A DNA stretch of 13,674 nucleotides from Actinomycetota bacterium. Lineage in GTDB: Bacteria; Actinomycetota; Acidimicrobiia; Acidimicrobiales; Ilumatobacteraceae. The position numbers were made by a program, and so were the translations under genes. Shown here in pieces: positions 13,262-13,674 of the stretch (its first letter is position 1; each line of letters starts with the position of its first letter). Where the stretch lies: contig SYDZ01000246.1 in the NCBI GenBank assembly GCA_005801025.1, positions 1-13,674 of the forward strand, in the 5' to 3' direction. The notes beneath the pieces are model-generated. The model searched no databases. It was not told where the DNA came from and was given only the letters and a program-made list of their open reading frames with translations.

Positions 13262-13674
13262 TCAGTGAACGCGCGCAATGATCGTCGCAGTGGACACTGC
13301 TCCACCACAGCACATGGTGATCAAGGCAAATTCTTTGTCGCTGCGCTCAAGTTCGTGTAATGCGGTGGTGATCAGACGACTCCCCGTTGAACCAACGGGG
13401 TGACCGAGAGCGATCGCTCCGCCGTTGACATTGACTTTGTTCATTAAGTCATCGCGCGTGATCCCGTGAACCTGGGCCCAACTCAGAACCACGCTGGCGA
13501 AGGCTTCGTTAATCTCCACGATGTCGATGTCGTTCATCGTCATCCCGGAGTCTCGTAGGACCTTCTCCGTGGCTTGTACGGGACCATCCAGGTGGAAGTA
13601 GGGTTCTGCGCCGACGAGGCACTGTGAGACGATACGCGCCCGAGCCTTGAGACCTTCACCTTGGGCACGATCGC
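13262..13674 (-). CDS. Thiolase (acetyl-CoA acyltransferase family), C-terminal part, cut by the window edge
   Basis: Only the last 136 or so codons are present; the reading frame continues without a stop to position 13674. Read from the edge it runs DRAQGEGLKARARIVSQ, a YFHLDGPVQAT segment, DIVEINEAFAS, VNVNGGAIALGHPVGSTGSR with the catalytic His of GHP, and ITMCCGGAVSTATII with the catalytic Cys of CCGG. The acyl-binding Cys of the N-terminal half lies outside the window. Thiolases cleave 3-ketoacyl-CoA, or condense two acetyl-CoA; the adjacent acyl-CoA dehydrogenase favours a beta-oxidation role, but biosynthetic activity cannot be excluded. An internal ATG at 13543 is not the start. It converges with the dehydrogenase gene, 30 bases apart. 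Confidence 0.93.
   Translation of the reverse strand, partial: DRAQGEGLKARARIVSQCLVGAEPYFHLDGPVQATEKVLRDSGMTMNDIDIVEINEAFASVVLSWAQVHGITRDDLMNKVNVNGGAIALGHPVGSTGSRLITTALHELERSDKEFALITMCCGGAVSTATIIARVH

Noticed and set aside
13406..13417. 12-base palindrome GAGCGATCGCTC
   Set aside because: It encodes the conserved thiolase segment GAIALG, so the symmetry follows from codon choice; there is a single copy.
1..13674. Search for CRISPR arrays, insertion sequences, tRNA genes, riboswitches and defence or toxin genes
   Set aside because: No repeated units, terminal inverted repeats, cloverleaf-like segments or long non-coding leaders are seen; nearly every base is in a recognised metabolic gene.

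Overview
The window is a gene-dense stretch of bacterial chromosome, about half G+C by eye, with fourteen protein genes, one of them cut by the right edge. No RNA gene, insertion sequence, phage gene or CRISPR array is visible. The longest stretch without a gene is 81 bases (11966-12046), and most neighbours overlap or lie within about 30 bases. The gene set points to an actinobacterium: a GT81 glucosyl-3-phosphoglycerate synthase (GpgS) beside a divergent dihydropteroate-synthase-like protein, an actinobacterial-style Lgt, a stand-alone RibD C-terminal reductase, GatCAB, and several transcription-unit starts that look leaderless. The moderate G+C and the fatty-acid genes would fit a low-GC Acidimicrobiia-like lineage, but the lineage is an inference.

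Layout. Positions 66-2468 (+): an alpha/beta hydrolase, lgt and an enoyl-CoA hydratase, each overlapping the next. Positions 2458-3375 (-): galT, converging on the hydratase and diverging, 23 bases away, from a GH36 alpha-galactosidase (3399-5549, +). Downstream on the + strand and nearly without gaps follow gatC, gatA, gatB, folB and folK (5559-9701). On the - strand, 9698-10447 encodes a dihydropteroate-synthase-like protein with altered active-site loops. It diverges from gpgS (10476-11378, +), which converges on and overlaps a RibD-C/DHFR-like reductase (11351-11959, -). An acyl-CoA dehydrogenase (12047-13231, +) then faces the C-terminal part of a thiolase (13262-13674, -).

How the genes fit together. 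Alpha-galactosidase and GalT make a small galactoside-use module. GatCAB corrects mischarged Glu-tRNA(Gln) (and Asp-tRNA(Asn) where needed). FolB and FolK are consecutive steps of pterin synthesis. GpgS makes the precursor of glucosylglycerate-type solutes or methylglucose lipopolysaccharides. The hydratase, acyl-CoA dehydrogenase and thiolase belong to beta-oxidation-type acyl-CoA metabolism. Most of this is ordinary core metabolism, and I see no clear new defence or mobile system. The points most worth a second look are the folP-like/gpgS pair (a linkage also known in mycobacteria, but divergent here), the single-domain reductase near folate genes, the recurring -10-like hexamer 6-7 bases before start codons that lack a Shine-Dalgarno sequence, and an inverted repeat lying on the acyl-CoA dehydrogenase promoter.
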